A DNA stretch of 62,476 bases from JAVBOV01 sp031550205 (GCA_031550205.1 JAVBOV010000040.1:1-62476); one strand, 5' to 3'. Shown: positions 53,006-60,589, counted from the stretch's first letter. Notes: a model not told the origin generated them from the sequence alone. Program-made: numbers and translations.

Positions 53006-53290
53006 ATGTATTATGTTTATCTCTTGAGCAGTAAAAAGTATGGGACTATTTATCTTGGGGTTACCAATGATTTGGTTAGAAGAACATATGAGCACAAGAG
53101 CAAAGAGATAAAAGGTTTTACCAAGAAATATGATGTTATGAGGCTGGTTTATTTTGAGAGGTTTGAAACTATCGAATCTGCAATATTGAGAGAAAAGCAA
53201 ATTAAAAATTGGAAGAGGCAGTGGAAGATAGATTTGATAGAAAAAGACAATCCGCATTGGGTTGATTTGTATAGTGATATAATTAAGTAA
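53006..53290 (+). CDS. GIY-YIG domain protein
   Basis: 94 residues, ATG 53006 with GGAG 8 bases upstream (an earlier ATG at 52991 is less well placed). It is a single-domain GIY-YIG protein: 'YYVYLLSSKKYGTIYLGVTNDLVRRTYEHK' contains the paired Tyr motifs, the Arg and the His of the nuclease core, and 'ILREKQIKNWKRQWKIDLIE' has the usual basic helix with the metal-binding Glu upstream. These small proteins are widely mobile; the function of this group is not settled. It sits between palindromic repeats inside the pilus cluster and looks like an insertion. Confidence 0.92.
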   Translation: MYYVYLLSSKKYGTIYLGVTNDLVRRTYEHKSKEIKGFTKKYDVMRLVYFERFETIESAILREKQIKNWKRQWKIDLIEKDNPHWVDLYSDIIK

Positions 53291-53356
53291 GAGACTGGAA
53301 AGAAGTCAGACGTGAAGCTCCACTGGCTAAAGCCGGTGGCTTCTGTTCTTGCACGA

Positions 53357-53491
53357 GTCATTGCGGTCTTGACCCGCAATCTATTGAGAAAGGCTTGCCC
53401 AACCGGATGTTTGTTGCCTATGGGAAAACCGATATACTCTAAAAACATAATCTGCCTTGCTTGATGGATTGCGGCTCAAGGCCGCAATGAC
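53357..53491. repeat. Composite palindromic repeat, copy 2 (GTCATTGCGG ... CCGCAATGAC)
   Basis: Same ends and internal phrases as 9161-9285 (GACCCGCAATCTATTG, AAAGGCTTGC, GGATGTTTG, ATCTGCCTT, then ATTGCGGCTC...GGCCGC). The two copies differ in the middle. It is part of the 53291-53600 gap, which has no gene. Confidence 0.78.
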
Positions 53492-53600
53492 AGTGAGGGC
53501 GAGAAAATTGCGGCTTGGGGGTGTAATGATGGTGTTTGTTTTGGGAAAAATATGCCTCAACAAAACATTAATAATCCTTAGTACAAAAAACATTTTTCAC

Positions 53601-53629
53601 TTGTTTATTATTTTTTAACACTTTATACT
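53601..53629 (+). promoter_or_regulatory. Probable promoter of the major prepilin gene
   Basis: TTGTTT (53601-53606) and TATACT (53624-53629) are separated by 17 bases, about 45 bases before the prepilin ATG, in a very AT-rich stretch. Together with the downstream terminator this makes the prepilin a separate transcription unit. Confidence 0.6.
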
Positions 53630-53674
53630 TATTCTTGTTTTCGTTAGAGATTAACTTTTTTGGAGAAAATTAAT

Positions 53675-54283
53675 ATGAAAAATTTTAATAATCAATCAGG
53701 TCGTTCGATGATTGAAATGCTTGGCGTATTGGCCATCGTTGGCGTATTGTCAGTTGGTGGTATCGCCGGTTATTCTAAAGCTATGGCTAAGTTTAAAATG
53801 TCTAAGACAACAGATCAAGTGTCTATGATGGTGGCAAATGCCAGAACCACTTATGGCAATTCTAATAATTTTTCTGGTTTAGATAATCAGAATGCATGTA
53901 AATTAGGAATTATTCCTTCTGAAATGTTAAAGGATAAGGCATGTGTTGCCTCTGCTATTGATACAAATGCTTACTCTGGAGAAATGCTGATTGAATCTGT
54001 CGATGGTGACGCTGCTTTTGGTGTTTTATTGAATGCTATCCCTAAAGACGCTTGCATTTCTATTGCCAGCTCTGATTGGGGCGGTGATACATCTGCAGGC
54101 TTCTTAGGATTAGAGATTGCAGCAAGTGCTGACCTTACTTCCGGTGGTATACATGGATCAGGACTTCCTACTTGGTCAACAGATAAATCAAGCCCTGTTC
54201 CTGCTAATGATCTTCCTTTGACACCTATTGAAGCAGAAGCCGCTTGTGATGCTACTAATAACATTACTTGGTACTTCAACTAA
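53675..54283 (+). CDS. pilS: Type IV prepilin, likely major subunit
   Basis: 202 residues, ATG 53675 with GGAG about 10 bases upstream. Short leader 'MKNFNNQSG' then 'RSMIEMLGVLAIVGVLSVGG': cleavage after Gly, Glu at +5, hydrophobic assembly helix. The mature domain has three or more Cys and ends 'AACDATNNITWYFN'-like wording (ACDATNNITWYFN). Its own promoter and terminator, and codons richer in A/T-ending forms than the rest of the cluster, suggest high expression or separate origin. It resembles the pilin at 52212 in the first 60 residues and then diverges. Confidence 0.93.
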   Translation: MKNFNNQSGRSMIEMLGVLAIVGVLSVGGIAGYSKAMAKFKMSKTTDQVSMMVANARTTYGNSNNFSGLDNQNACKLGIIPSEMLKDKACVASAIDTNAYSGEMLIESVDGDAAFGVLLNAIPKDACISIASSDWGGDTSAGFLGLEIAASADLTSGGIHGSGLPTWSTDKSSPVPANDLPLTPIEAEAACDATNNITWYFN

Positions 54284-54311
54284 TATAGTTGTCAGTTAAA
54301 AGCAAAAAATT

Positions 54312-54339
54312 GAGCCTCTGTTTGGAGGCTCTTTTTTTT
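54312..54339 (+). terminator. Intrinsic terminator of the prepilin gene
   Basis: GAGCCTC (54312-54318) and GAGGCTC (54325-54331) form a 7-base stem, followed by eight T. It lies 28 bases after the stop. Confidence 0.95.
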
Positions 54340-54370
54340 GCTTATTCCCACCGCGTCATTATGAGGCATA

Positions 54371-54420
54371 TTGTTGATTTTTCTCTGTTGAACGAAGTGA
54401 GCAGAGATAAAAAAATCAAC
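54371..54420. repeat. Inverted repeat, TTGATTTTTCTCTG arm
   Basis: TTGATTTTTCTCTG and CAGAGATAAAAAAATCAA face each other across AACGAAGTGAG; it abuts the nested element at 54419-54579. This is part of a 773-base stretch (54284-55056) with no gene, built almost wholly of repeats. Confidence 0.6.
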
Positions 54421-54579
54421 ATTAGACCTGACTCGAAATTGTTTTTTTATGTCATTTCGACGACTTGACCGAAGGGAATGAAGGAGAAATCTTATGCGTC
54501 GAGGTAGATTTCTCCTCCACTTACTACGTTCGCGTCGTCGAAATGACAACAGTTCTTAATTTTGAGACAGGTCTAATGT
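54419..54579. repeat. Nested inverted-repeat element
   Basis: Outer ends ACATTAGACCTG (54419) and CAGGTCTAATGT (54568-54579) continue with matching CTC/GAG and AAATT/AATTT. Inside lies a second element with ends GTCATTTCGACGAC (54451-54464) and GTCGTCGAAATGAC (54534-54547), and within that AGGAGAAATCT/AGATTTCTCCT. It looks like one palindromic element inserted into another. Confidence 0.8.
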
Positions 54580-54618
54580 GCCGTGATAATCCAAGATGAA
54601 TTTGCAATATTATTCCGG

Positions 54619-54690
54619 TTGGATTGCCGCGCTTCCTCCTTCGCTCTTACAGAGCTACGGCGGACAGGTCGCTCACAATGACATTGATAG
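54619..54690. repeat. REP-like repeat, diverged
   Basis: GGTTGGATTGCCGCGCTTCC at the left and GCTCACAATGACA at the right, with CTTACAGAGCTACGGCGG between. It resembles the GATTGCCGCG...CGCAATGACG units but is expanded in the middle. Confidence 0.5.
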
Positions 54691-54769
54691 GTTATGTGGA
54701 TTAGTTTTTTTGTTTTTTTAGCAATCTGTTAAGAGATGGGTGGTATGGTGGGGGATAAGGATTTGTTGT

Positions 54770-54805
54770 TTGACCTGGATCCTCGGGTCAAGCCCGAGGA
54801 TGACA
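54770..54805. repeat. 36-base repeat, copy 1 (CCTCGGGTCAAGCCCGAGG)
   Basis: A palindromic core flanked by TTGACCTGGAT and ATGACA. The 36 bases are identical to 60694-60729. Confidence 0.85.
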
Positions 54806-54834
54806 AATAAGGATAATTATTTTGGCTGGATTGC

Positions 54835-54856
54835 TTCGGCAAGCCTCGCAATGACG
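54835..54856. repeat. Short REP-like unit
   Basis: GGATTGCTTCGGCAAGCCTC followed by GCAATGACGA; a small hairpin (GCTTCGGCAAGC) of the same GATTGC...GCAATGACG family. Confidence 0.55.
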
Positions 54857-54903
54857 AAGAAAAAAAGGGCTCGCAATGATAATGTGGATGGGTGGCTTTG
54901 TCA

Positions 54904-54981
54904 CCCCCACCCTAACCCTCCCCCATCAAGGGTGAGGGGAAAGTAAGGGGCTATCCTCCCCCATCAAGGGTGAGGGGAAAG
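54904..54981. repeat. Tandem CCCCCATCAAGGGTGAGGGG repeat
   Basis: The phrase CTCCCCCATCAAGGGTGAGG is present twice in tandem, preceded by CCCCCACCCTAACC. A related phrase occurs at 59790-59832. Confidence 0.75.
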
Positions 54982-54985
54982 AGTA

Positions 54986-55011
54986 GATCCTGAAACAAGT
55001 TCAGGATGACG
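54986..55011. repeat. Palindromic repeat ATCCTGAAACAAGTTCAGGAT
   Basis: ATCCTGAAC-type arms face each other around CAAG and end in TGACG, another member of the ATGAC-ended repeats, just before the PilT-like ATPase gene. Confidence 0.6.
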
Positions 55012-55056
55012 TGCGGATCGCGCAATGGCGGTTTTAGAGAGAAAGGACTAGAAGAT

Positions 55057-56022
55057 ATGGTTACGCTTAATGCAGTTAGTTTTTCAGATATTTATATTAC
55101 GCCGGAAAAGGTGGCTTATATTCCTGACGGACGCACCGAAAACGGGTTGGAGGTTTTTAAAGCCGACGATTTTGAGCAGTTTTATAATCTCTTGGAGCGC
55201 ACCTGGGACGGCAAAAACCCCAGCTATTCCGTGTTATATGAAAAATATTTTTACCGCGTTGAACGTTCAATGTCTCTTTACGGCGTACAATATTGCGCCC
55301 GCAGAATGCCGCAAAAAACTCCTTCTTTCAACACCCTTGGTTTTGACTTTGAACTGCAAAGATATTTAATGACGCTCAGCAATGCTTCCGGACTTATTCT
55401 GTGGTCGGGCCCGACCGGCGCCGGTAAAACAACCTCTATTTCCTCGCTTTTGAAAGAATATTTGACCATGGAAGGCGGATTTGCCTACACCATTGAAGAC
55501 CCCTCTGAAATGCCTTTAGACGGCGTTTATAAGTCTGCTGCAGGCGGAATCGGGCTATGCAAGCAAACCCTGCCGCCCAAAGGCAACTGGGGAGAAGGTT
55601 TGAAATCGGCCCTGCGCTCAAAACCGCGCTTTATTCTGGTGGGCGAGATTAGAACGCCAGACACCGCCAGCGAAGTGCTTAGAGCCGCAACATCAGGCCA
55701 CTTGGTACTTTCAACCATTCACGCCAACAATGTGACTGACGCAATTAACTCAGTGGTGAAATATGCCGCATCAACCTCAATGAGCGAAGAGCTTGCTTAT
55801 GATTTATTTTCTCGCGGAATGCTTGGCGTTTTGCACCAAACCTTGAACGGAACCAAAAGCAAAAAGCCGTCAATTTCCTTCCTGTTTGCAAATCCGGACA
55901 CGACCAAAGGCGACCAGGTGCGCGGCATTATTAAAACCGGAAAACTCAACCTGGCAACCCCGATTGAAACTCAAGCGAATCGTTTGGCACTTGGAAAGAG
56001 CATGTTCCCGGATTTAAGCTAG
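55057..56022 (+). CDS. PilT/DotB-like secretion or retraction ATPase
   Basis: 321 residues, ATG 55057 with AAGGA about 9 bases upstream; the frame is open upstream to 55006 but that part is repeat sequence. It is a hexameric ATPase of the PilT group: Walker A 'SGPTGAGKTTS', Asp box 'AYTIEDPSEMPL', Walker B 'SKPRFILVGEIRTPDTAS', and His box 'SGHLVLSTIHANNVTDAIN'. It has no GspE zinc module, so it is not a second extension ATPase. PilT retracts pili; the related DotB/TraJ ATPases serve IVB secretion. The position after the pilins supports a pilus role, but the repeat island cuts it off from the operon. It is also a possible partner of the T4SS. Confidence 0.85.
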   Translation: MVTLNAVSFSDIYITPEKVAYIPDGRTENGLEVFKADDFEQFYNLLERTWDGKNPSYSVLYEKYFYRVERSMSLYGVQYCARRMPQKTPSFNTLGFDFELQRYLMTLSNASGLILWSGPTGAGKTTSISSLLKEYLTMEGGFAYTIEDPSEMPLDGVYKSAAGGIGLCKQTLPPKGNWGEGLKSALRSKPRFILVGEIRTPDTASEVLRAATSGHLVLSTIHANNVTDAINSVVKYAASTSMSEELAYDLFSRGMLGVLHQTLNGTKSKKPSISFLFANPDTTKGDQVRGIIKTGKLNLATPIETQANRLALGKSMFPDLS

Positions 56023-56044
56023 CGAAGCTATTCACTCTTCACTT

Positions 56045-56683
56045 TTAAATCTCTTCCAGTTCGCCTGTCTTAATTTTATCTATATTCATGATTTTTTTGG
56101 GTTTGTATTTGTCGGCTTTGGCTTTGATGCCGTAAATATATTCAACAATTTCATCGTTTCCCCATTCGGCGGCGCCTTTGATGCGGCCGATTTCTTCGCC
56201 GTGTTTATTGACCATTACGGTATGAGGGAAGCTGAAAATGCCCAAATCTGAGGCCAAGGCACCCCTTTTGTCATTATAAAAATCGACGTCCGGAGCACCG
56301 CGCTTTTCTAAAAAGGCTTTTTCCTCATCTTTGGAACCCCATTCTCCGGCAGGAGAAATGAGCACCAACTTAATGCCGTTGTCTTTGGTTTTATTATGAA
56401 ACTCATTTAAGTCGTCAAGCTCTCTGATGCACGGACCGCAGGTGCGCGACCAAAAAACCGCCAGCACAAATTTGCCCTTGAAACCGCTGAGTTTATACGG
56501 TTTGCCGACGCGGTTATAAATTTCTGATTCAGGCACGGCGCGCGGAATGCTGTATACGTTGACGTTTTTTTCTTCAGCCAGAACTGAGGAAGCTGCGAAA
56601 ATAAAAGATGAGACTGCCACGGCCTGAAGGCCTCGCAATGACGTCTGTTTGATAAAAGCAAAAATAAATAAAATTTTTTTCAT
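56045..56683 (-). CDS. Thioredoxin-fold TlpA/AhpC-type protein, secreted
   Basis: 212 residues. It has a thioredoxin fold with active site 'SRTCGPC' (C82, C85), 'GKFVLAVFW' before it and the cis-Pro 'FSFPHTVMV' after it. The N-terminal signal 'KKILFIFAFIKQTSLRGLQAVAVSSFIFAASSVLA' sends it to the periplasm, where such proteins reduce or form disulphides. The middle of this signal is coded by a palindromic repeat (56608-56643). The C-terminus extends about 40 residues past the fold. It converges with the PilT-like gene and stands alone. Cys-rich secreted T4SS and pilin proteins nearby could be substrates (inference). Confidence 0.9.
   Translation of the reverse strand: MKKILFIFAFIKQTSLRGLQAVAVSSFIFAASSVLAEEKNVNVYSIPRAVPESEIYNRVGKPYKLSGFKGKFVLAVFWSRTCGPCIRELDDLNEFHNKTKDNGIKLVLISPAGEWGSKDEEKAFLEKRGAPDVDFYNDKRGALASDLGIFSFPHTVMVNKHGEEIGRIKGAAEWGNDEIVEYIYGIKAKADKYKPKKIMNIDKIKTGELEEI
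56608..56643. repeat. Palindromic repeat inside a signal peptide
   Basis: GAGACTGCCACGGCCTGAAG continuing to GCCTCGCAATGACG, of the same GA-TTGCC...CGCAATGACG type as the other units. Read on the minus strand it encodes TSLRGLQAVAVSS in the signal peptide of the thioredoxin-like protein. Confidence 0.85.
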
Positions 56684-56751
56684 CTTGATAACTTGTTTTT
56701 AATATCCATTGGCGTTTAATAGGCTATATACTATTTGAAAAGGGTTAAAAA

Positions 56752-56877
56752 ATGAAAAACATTGTGAACATTCTTTTGGTGCTGGTTCTAATTTGCATTT
56801 TCTCCGCATGCGGCAGAACTTCTAAGCCGGAACCTCTGGAAGGCAGCGGATATCCGCACACGTATCCCAAAAGATAA
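56752..56877 (+). CDS. LptM-like tiny lipoprotein
   Basis: 41 residues: signal 'NIVNILLVLVLICIFSAC' with lipobox FSAC, then 'GRTSKPEPLEGSGYPHTYPK'. AAGGG lies 8 bases upstream of ATG 56752. Small lipoproteins of this 'CGRxxxPExPxGSxYPxTYP' type are found in many alphaproteobacteria and are similar in plan to LptM (YifL), which aids maturation of the LPS transporter LptD. It lies 12 bases before the VWA gene. The LptM link is by resemblance only. Confidence 0.8.
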   Translation: MKNIVNILLVLVLICIFSACGRTSKPEPLEGSGYPHTYPKR

Positions 56878-56889
56878 AGGAGCTTTTTG

Positions 56890-57579
56890 ATGATTTCGCA
56901 AGACGATTTTATTGATGATATGATTCCATATGTGGAATTTGCCGACAATGCCAACGAGCGAACTCCCTGCGTTTTGGTGTTGGACTGCTCCGGCTCTATG
57001 CGCGGCGAGCCGATTAAGCAGCTTAATGCCGGTTTGAAAGCTTTGGAAAAAGAGCTGAAAGAAGATATTGACGCCAGCTCGCGCGTGCAGCTTTTAATTA
57101 TTAAGGCGTTCGGCAAAGATGAGGCAGAGGTTTCTTCCGACTGGGTTGATGCGATGAACTTTAAGGCGCCGACCATGGAAGCCGGCGGACTGACCCCTTT
57201 GGGCAAAGCCATGGAGCTTGCTTTGCAAAAAATTGAAGAGCAAAAATGTTTGTATGATGCCTGCGGCGTGACTTCTAAGCGTCCGTGGATTTTTTTGATT
57301 TCCGACGGCGAACCGACGGATTATGACTGGGATATTGTGGCCGAAAAATGCCGCTATGCGCAGACCAACAAAAAAGTGGTGGTGCACGCGGTGGGAACCC
57401 AGGGCGCAAATTTGGAAAAGCTGGCCAAGTTTTCTTTGATGTCGCCAAAAAGGTTGACAGGCCTCCGGTTTACCGAGTTCTTTTTGTGGCTTTCCCGAAG
57501 CGTTTCCTGCATTTCCAAAGCTGCTCCGAATATTCCGGACATGTTAGAAGATATTGGCGACTGGAATGACGAAGAATAG
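56890..57579 (+). CDS. VWA-domain protein (TerY-like)
   Basis: 229 residues, ATG 56890 with AGGAG 7 bases upstream. One von Willebrand factor A domain with the metal-ion site complete: 'LDCSGSM' (DxSxS, D32/S34/S36), 'GGLTPLG' (Thr) and 'LISDGEPTD' (Asp). It matches TerY-type cytoplasmic VWA proteins. TerY, a PP2C phosphatase and a kinase-like protein make the 'TerY-P triad' known from comparative genomics; the next two genes are exactly these. It overlaps the phosphatase gene by 14 bases. Confidence 0.93.
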   Translation: MISQDDFIDDMIPYVEFADNANERTPCVLVLDCSGSMRGEPIKQLNAGLKALEKELKEDIDASSRVQLLIIKAFGKDEAEVSSDWVDAMNFKAPTMEAGGLTPLGKAMELALQKIEEQKCLYDACGVTSKRPWIFLISDGEPTDYDWDIVAEKCRYAQTNKKVVVHAVGTQGANLEKLAKFSLMSPKRLTGLRFTEFFLWLSRSVSCISKAAPNIPDMLEDIGDWNDEE

Positions 57580-58312
57580 AAAAATTATTGTTCGTTCGGT
57601 TAGAATTCAGGGACATGTTCACTCAGCCAAGGGTGTGCCTTGTCAGGATTATCATTCACACAATAATCGCGGCAAAAATTTTGTGGCAGTGGTTTCAGAC
57701 GGTGCGGGCAGCGCCAAGTTTGGCAAAATCGGCGCCAAGATAATCTGCGAGACAATGGTTGACATGCTTTCCAATGCCGATTTTAAGCAGATTAAACAAT
57801 GTGTGCTAAACGCGGTTAATTCTTCCCGAGAAAAACTTATTTGTCATCGTTTGAACAAAACAAAAGATGAAAAAGGCTTGAGCCTTTTTGCAGCTACTTT
57901 GGTGGGCGTGGTATATAACAGCAACAAGGGATATTTTTTTCATATCGGCGACGGAGCGGCGCTGGCTTTGAGGAGCGAATCGGTTGAAGGATTTGTGCTT
58001 TCCCGCCCCGAGAACGGCTGCTTTTCCTGCGAGACATTTTTTTATACGATGAATGATTGGAAAGCTTCCTTGCGTTTTACGCATTTGGGTAAAATAAATT
58101 CTTTGTTTTTAATGAGTGACGGTTTAACCAATTTTGCTTTCTCGCAAGATTTTAACAAGATTGAAGAAGGTTTTATTTTGCCGATTAATGATTTTCTTTC
58201 AAAAGAAAAAAATAAAACAAAGGCGGTGCGGGCTTTGGCCAACACGCTGAACACCGACCAAGCCAAGCGGCTTAATTCTGATGATAAAACTTTGGTGTGG
58301 GCCAAGCTATGA
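57566..58312 (+). CDS. PP2C-like serine/threonine phosphatase
   Basis: 248 residues, ATG 57566 overlapping the VWA gene (a TTG at 57554 is also in frame). PP2C signature: 'HVHSAKGVPCQDYH' near the N-terminus, 'VAVVSDGAGSAKFG' (metal Asp), 'YFFHIGDGAALAL' and 'LFLMSDGLTNFAF', the last Asp again a metal ligand. PP2C enzymes remove phosphate from Ser/Thr. As part of the triad it is expected to oppose the kinase-like protein encoded next, with which it shares a 4-base overlap. Confidence 0.93.
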   Translation: MTKNRKIIVRSVRIQGHVHSAKGVPCQDYHSHNNRGKNFVAVVSDGAGSAKFGKIGAKIICETMVDMLSNADFKQIKQCVLNAVNSSREKLICHRLNKTKDEKGLSLFAATLVGVVYNSNKGYFFHIGDGAALALRSESVEGFVLSRPENGCFSCETFFYTMNDWKASLRFTHLGKINSLFLMSDGLTNFAFSQDFNKIEEGFILPINDFLSKEKNKTKAVRALANTLNTDQAKRLNSDDKTLVWAKL

Positions 58313-59751
58313 TTTATTATAATGCAATATACCCCAGCGGTCATTTTGAGCAGATTTTATTGGGCGATATGATTCACCGCGGAGGCGCTTCAGGCAAGAT
58401 ATTTTTGGTTGAGAATAAAGAAAACTCTGTTGCCAAGATTTTTCATGACACAAAAAAAAGCGCTACCAACCGCCAAAAACTAGAGAGTATGCTTTTAAAC
58501 CGGCCGGTGTTTCCGCCGGCGGTGCAAGACGGTGTGGAATATGTGCAGCTGGCCTGGCCGGACGCGCTTTTGGAAGATGAAAACGGGTTTTGCGTGGGTT
58601 ATTTGATGCCGCTGATACATATGGAACAGGCGGTCTCGCTGGACCATTTGATGCAAAAGGCAATCAGAAAAAAATTAGAACTGCCGGACAAGTATGCGTA
58701 CCGGGTTTTTGCGGCTTATAACACCGCCTCAATGGTGAGCGCGCTGCATTCCAAGGGGCATTATGTGGTGGATTTGAAGCCGTCGAACGTTTCGGTTTAT
58801 AAGGCCAATATGATGGTGGCAATGGTGGACTGCGACGGCTTTTCAATTAAGGGCGAAAAGAATCGCTACCCGGCGGAGTTTGTGAGCGAGGAATATATTT
58901 ACCCCGAGGGGATGGATTTATCTTGTGAGGAAATGGGCGAGGAGCAGGATAAGTTTGCTCTGGCGGTGATGATTTTTAAATTGCTTAATAATGGCATTCA
59001 CCCGTTTTCAGGCGTGCCTAGAAAGCCAAGCGAGGAGATGCTGACCATTCAGCAGCGAATCGAGAAATATCATTATGCATACGGCTTATGGCCGGACGCT
59101 TATCAGGCGCCGCACCCCTATTCTATTCATGAATATTTTCATAAAAAAACTTTGGAGCTTTTCGAGCGGGCTTTTGTTAAGGGGGCGGTTCGGCCGAGCG
59201 CTAATGAGTGGAAAGAACATTTGTGGCAGCTTTTGCAGAATTTGAAGATTTGCAAAAAGAATTCGAATCATGTTTATTTTACCTCTAAGGGCTGCGGTTT
59301 GTGCGTGGCCGACCAGAAGTTTGATGAGCGGCTTAGCAATGTGAAGATTAAGAAAGAAACGCCGCAGACGGTTCGCGGCATGGAGCTTTCAGAGATTTCG
59401 GTTGAAAAAAACATTCAGAACCGGCAGGAAAAGACGCTTAAAGATATTAGGCTCAGAAATGCATCTTTGAGCGGCTTGGCGGTTTATATGCTGTTTTTTA
59501 CGTTTTTGTTTAAGATGATTCAGCCTTTTAAGGAAAGCATTGCCTCGATGGGCTTTGGTTTGCAGATGATTGGGGTGACGCTGTTGATGGCGGGGATTAA
59601 CCTGCTGATTAAAAAATTTGCGACAAAGCTGCCGATTTTGCAGAACAAGGCTTTGATGCAGGCGGTGCAGGTATATGCACTGATTTGCATGATTATTGCG
59701 CTGGTGTCGATTAATGAGCTGCCGAAGGGGATGTTTGCTTTGGCGCTTTAG
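58309..59751 (+). CDS. Membrane-anchored protein kinase-like protein
   Basis: 480 residues, ATG 58309 (ATGA overlap with the phosphatase stop). A protein-kinase fold: 'RGGASGKIFLVENKENSVAKIF' (Gly loop and Lys), 'GHYVVDLKPSNVSVYK' (catalytic loop, with VVDLKPSN instead of HRDxxxxN), and 'MVDCDGFSI' for DFG. A C-terminal domain contains two or more Cys ('TSKGCGLC'), then three membrane helices (LAVYMLFFTFLFKM, MIGVTLLMAGINLLI, VQVYALICMIIALVSI). It is the third triad member. The substrate is unknown. The membrane end differs from soluble TerY-linked kinases. Confidence 0.88.
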   Translation: MIYYNAIYPSGHFEQILLGDMIHRGGASGKIFLVENKENSVAKIFHDTKKSATNRQKLESMLLNRPVFPPAVQDGVEYVQLAWPDALLEDENGFCVGYLMPLIHMEQAVSLDHLMQKAIRKKLELPDKYAYRVFAAYNTASMVSALHSKGHYVVDLKPSNVSVYKANMMVAMVDCDGFSIKGEKNRYPAEFVSEEYIYPEGMDLSCEEMGEEQDKFALAVMIFKLLNNGIHPFSGVPRKPSEEMLTIQQRIEKYHYAYGLWPDAYQAPHPYSIHEYFHKKTLELFERAFVKGAVRPSANEWKEHLWQLLQNLKICKKNSNHVYFTSKGCGLCVADQKFDERLSNVKIKKETPQTVRGMELSEISVEKNIQNRQEKTLKDIRLRNASLSGLAVYMLFFTFLFKMIQPFKESIASMGFGLQMIGVTLLMAGINLLIKKFATKLPILQNKALMQAVQVYALICMIIALVSINELPKGMFALAL

Positions 59752-59789
59752 GGAAGCGGTCAGAGGCAGTGACACGGATGGTTTGTTGA

Positions 59790-59832
59790 ACCCCTCACCC
59801 TAGCCCTCTCCCGCAGGGGGAGAGGGGAAAAA
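59790..59832. repeat. CCCTCTCCCGCAGGGGGAGAGGGG palindrome
   Basis: The CCCCTCACCCTAGCCCTCTC phrase followed by its inverse, GAGAGGGG. It is the same style as the repeat at 54904-54981 and occupies the gap before the 224-residue unknown gene. Confidence 0.7.
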
Positions 59833-59906
59833 AGGCTTGATTTTGACAAAAATTGTGGTAACGTGGGGTTTAGTTAAAATAAGTATTAATTTAAATTATT
59901 ATAATT

Positions 59907-60581
59907 ATGAAAGGTAAAACATTACTCGGATTGTATGAAGGTTTGCAAGACGGAAAGACTTGGCTGACAAACCTTGAAAAAATTATTTATCATGACTGGC
60001 TGATTGTACTGGTTCAAGACACTGTGGACGAAGACGATGAAATGGCCAAGAAGATGAAATTTGCTTATATATGCAAAAACGATGAGCGATTTAAACGCGA
60101 TGACAATGTGCATTTCTCCATCGACTTTTCTTATCTTGGTTATAAGTTTTTGGACTTTTGCGCAGCTTTCAAACACCGTACAATGCCCGGATATGCCTAT
60201 AGGATTGTGTTTGAGAATGGCGCAGAAGCTAGAGCAGATGATTATAGCATACTGGCAGACGGCATTCTGACTTATGGTGAAGGACGAAAGCCGGCGTATA
60301 TTAAGTATGACAAAGAAGGCAAAGAGGTTGTCAAGTTTCCTGATGAATGCGGCAAATTGGAAAAGATTAAAGGGAATTTTATTGTTTTTGAAAATGATAA
60401 AAAGTATTTCCTTTTTAACAATTTGACCAATGCTTGGGCGGTTCATTCGCCTTCGTCTGCGATGAAAACTACCGGCATTAAGTTTCGCGATTTTTATGTT
60501 GAGGTTGAATGCTTGGTTGACGGAACGCAGAAAGCCTTCTTATTTGATGCCGAAGGCAGACAAATGAACAAGATTGAGTAG
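59907..60581 (+). CDS. Hypothetical protein, 224 aa
   Basis: Not recognised. No signal peptide or membrane helix. The sequence is rich in Lys, Asp, Phe and Tyr, with beta-strand-like segments such as 'YAYRIVFENGAEARADDYSIL', 'GILTYGEGRKPAYIKYDKEGKEV' and 'NFIVFENDKKYFLF', a pattern of repeated hairpins. The end 'KAFLFDAEGRQMNKIE' is similar in kind. ATG 59907 lacks a clear ribosome site. It is flanked by repeats on both sides and ends in its own terminator, so it seems a stand-alone gene. Confidence 0.8.
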   Translation: MKGKTLLGLYEGLQDGKTWLTNLEKIIYHDWLIVLVQDTVDEDDEMAKKMKFAYICKNDERFKRDDNVHFSIDFSYLGYKFLDFCAAFKHRTMPGYAYRIVFENGAEARADDYSILADGILTYGEGRKPAYIKYDKEGKEVVKFPDECGKLEKIKGNFIVFENDKKYFLFNNLTNAWAVHSPSSAMKTTGIKFRDFYVEVECLVDGTQKAFLFDAEGRQMNKIE

Positions 60582-60589
60582 CAAAAAAC

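Noticed and set aside
54292..54549. Arg-rich 85-codon frame on the minus strand
   Set aside because: Made of the terminator and nested palindromic repeats; no ribosome site or protein-like pattern.
55006..55056. Upstream extension of the PilT-like ATPase
   Set aside because: Coded by repeat sequence; the ATG at 55057 has a better ribosome site.
56890..59751. Tellurium-resistance operon
   Set aside because: Only the VWA/PP2C/kinase-like triad is present; no TerB, TerC, TerD or TerZ-type genes are in the window.
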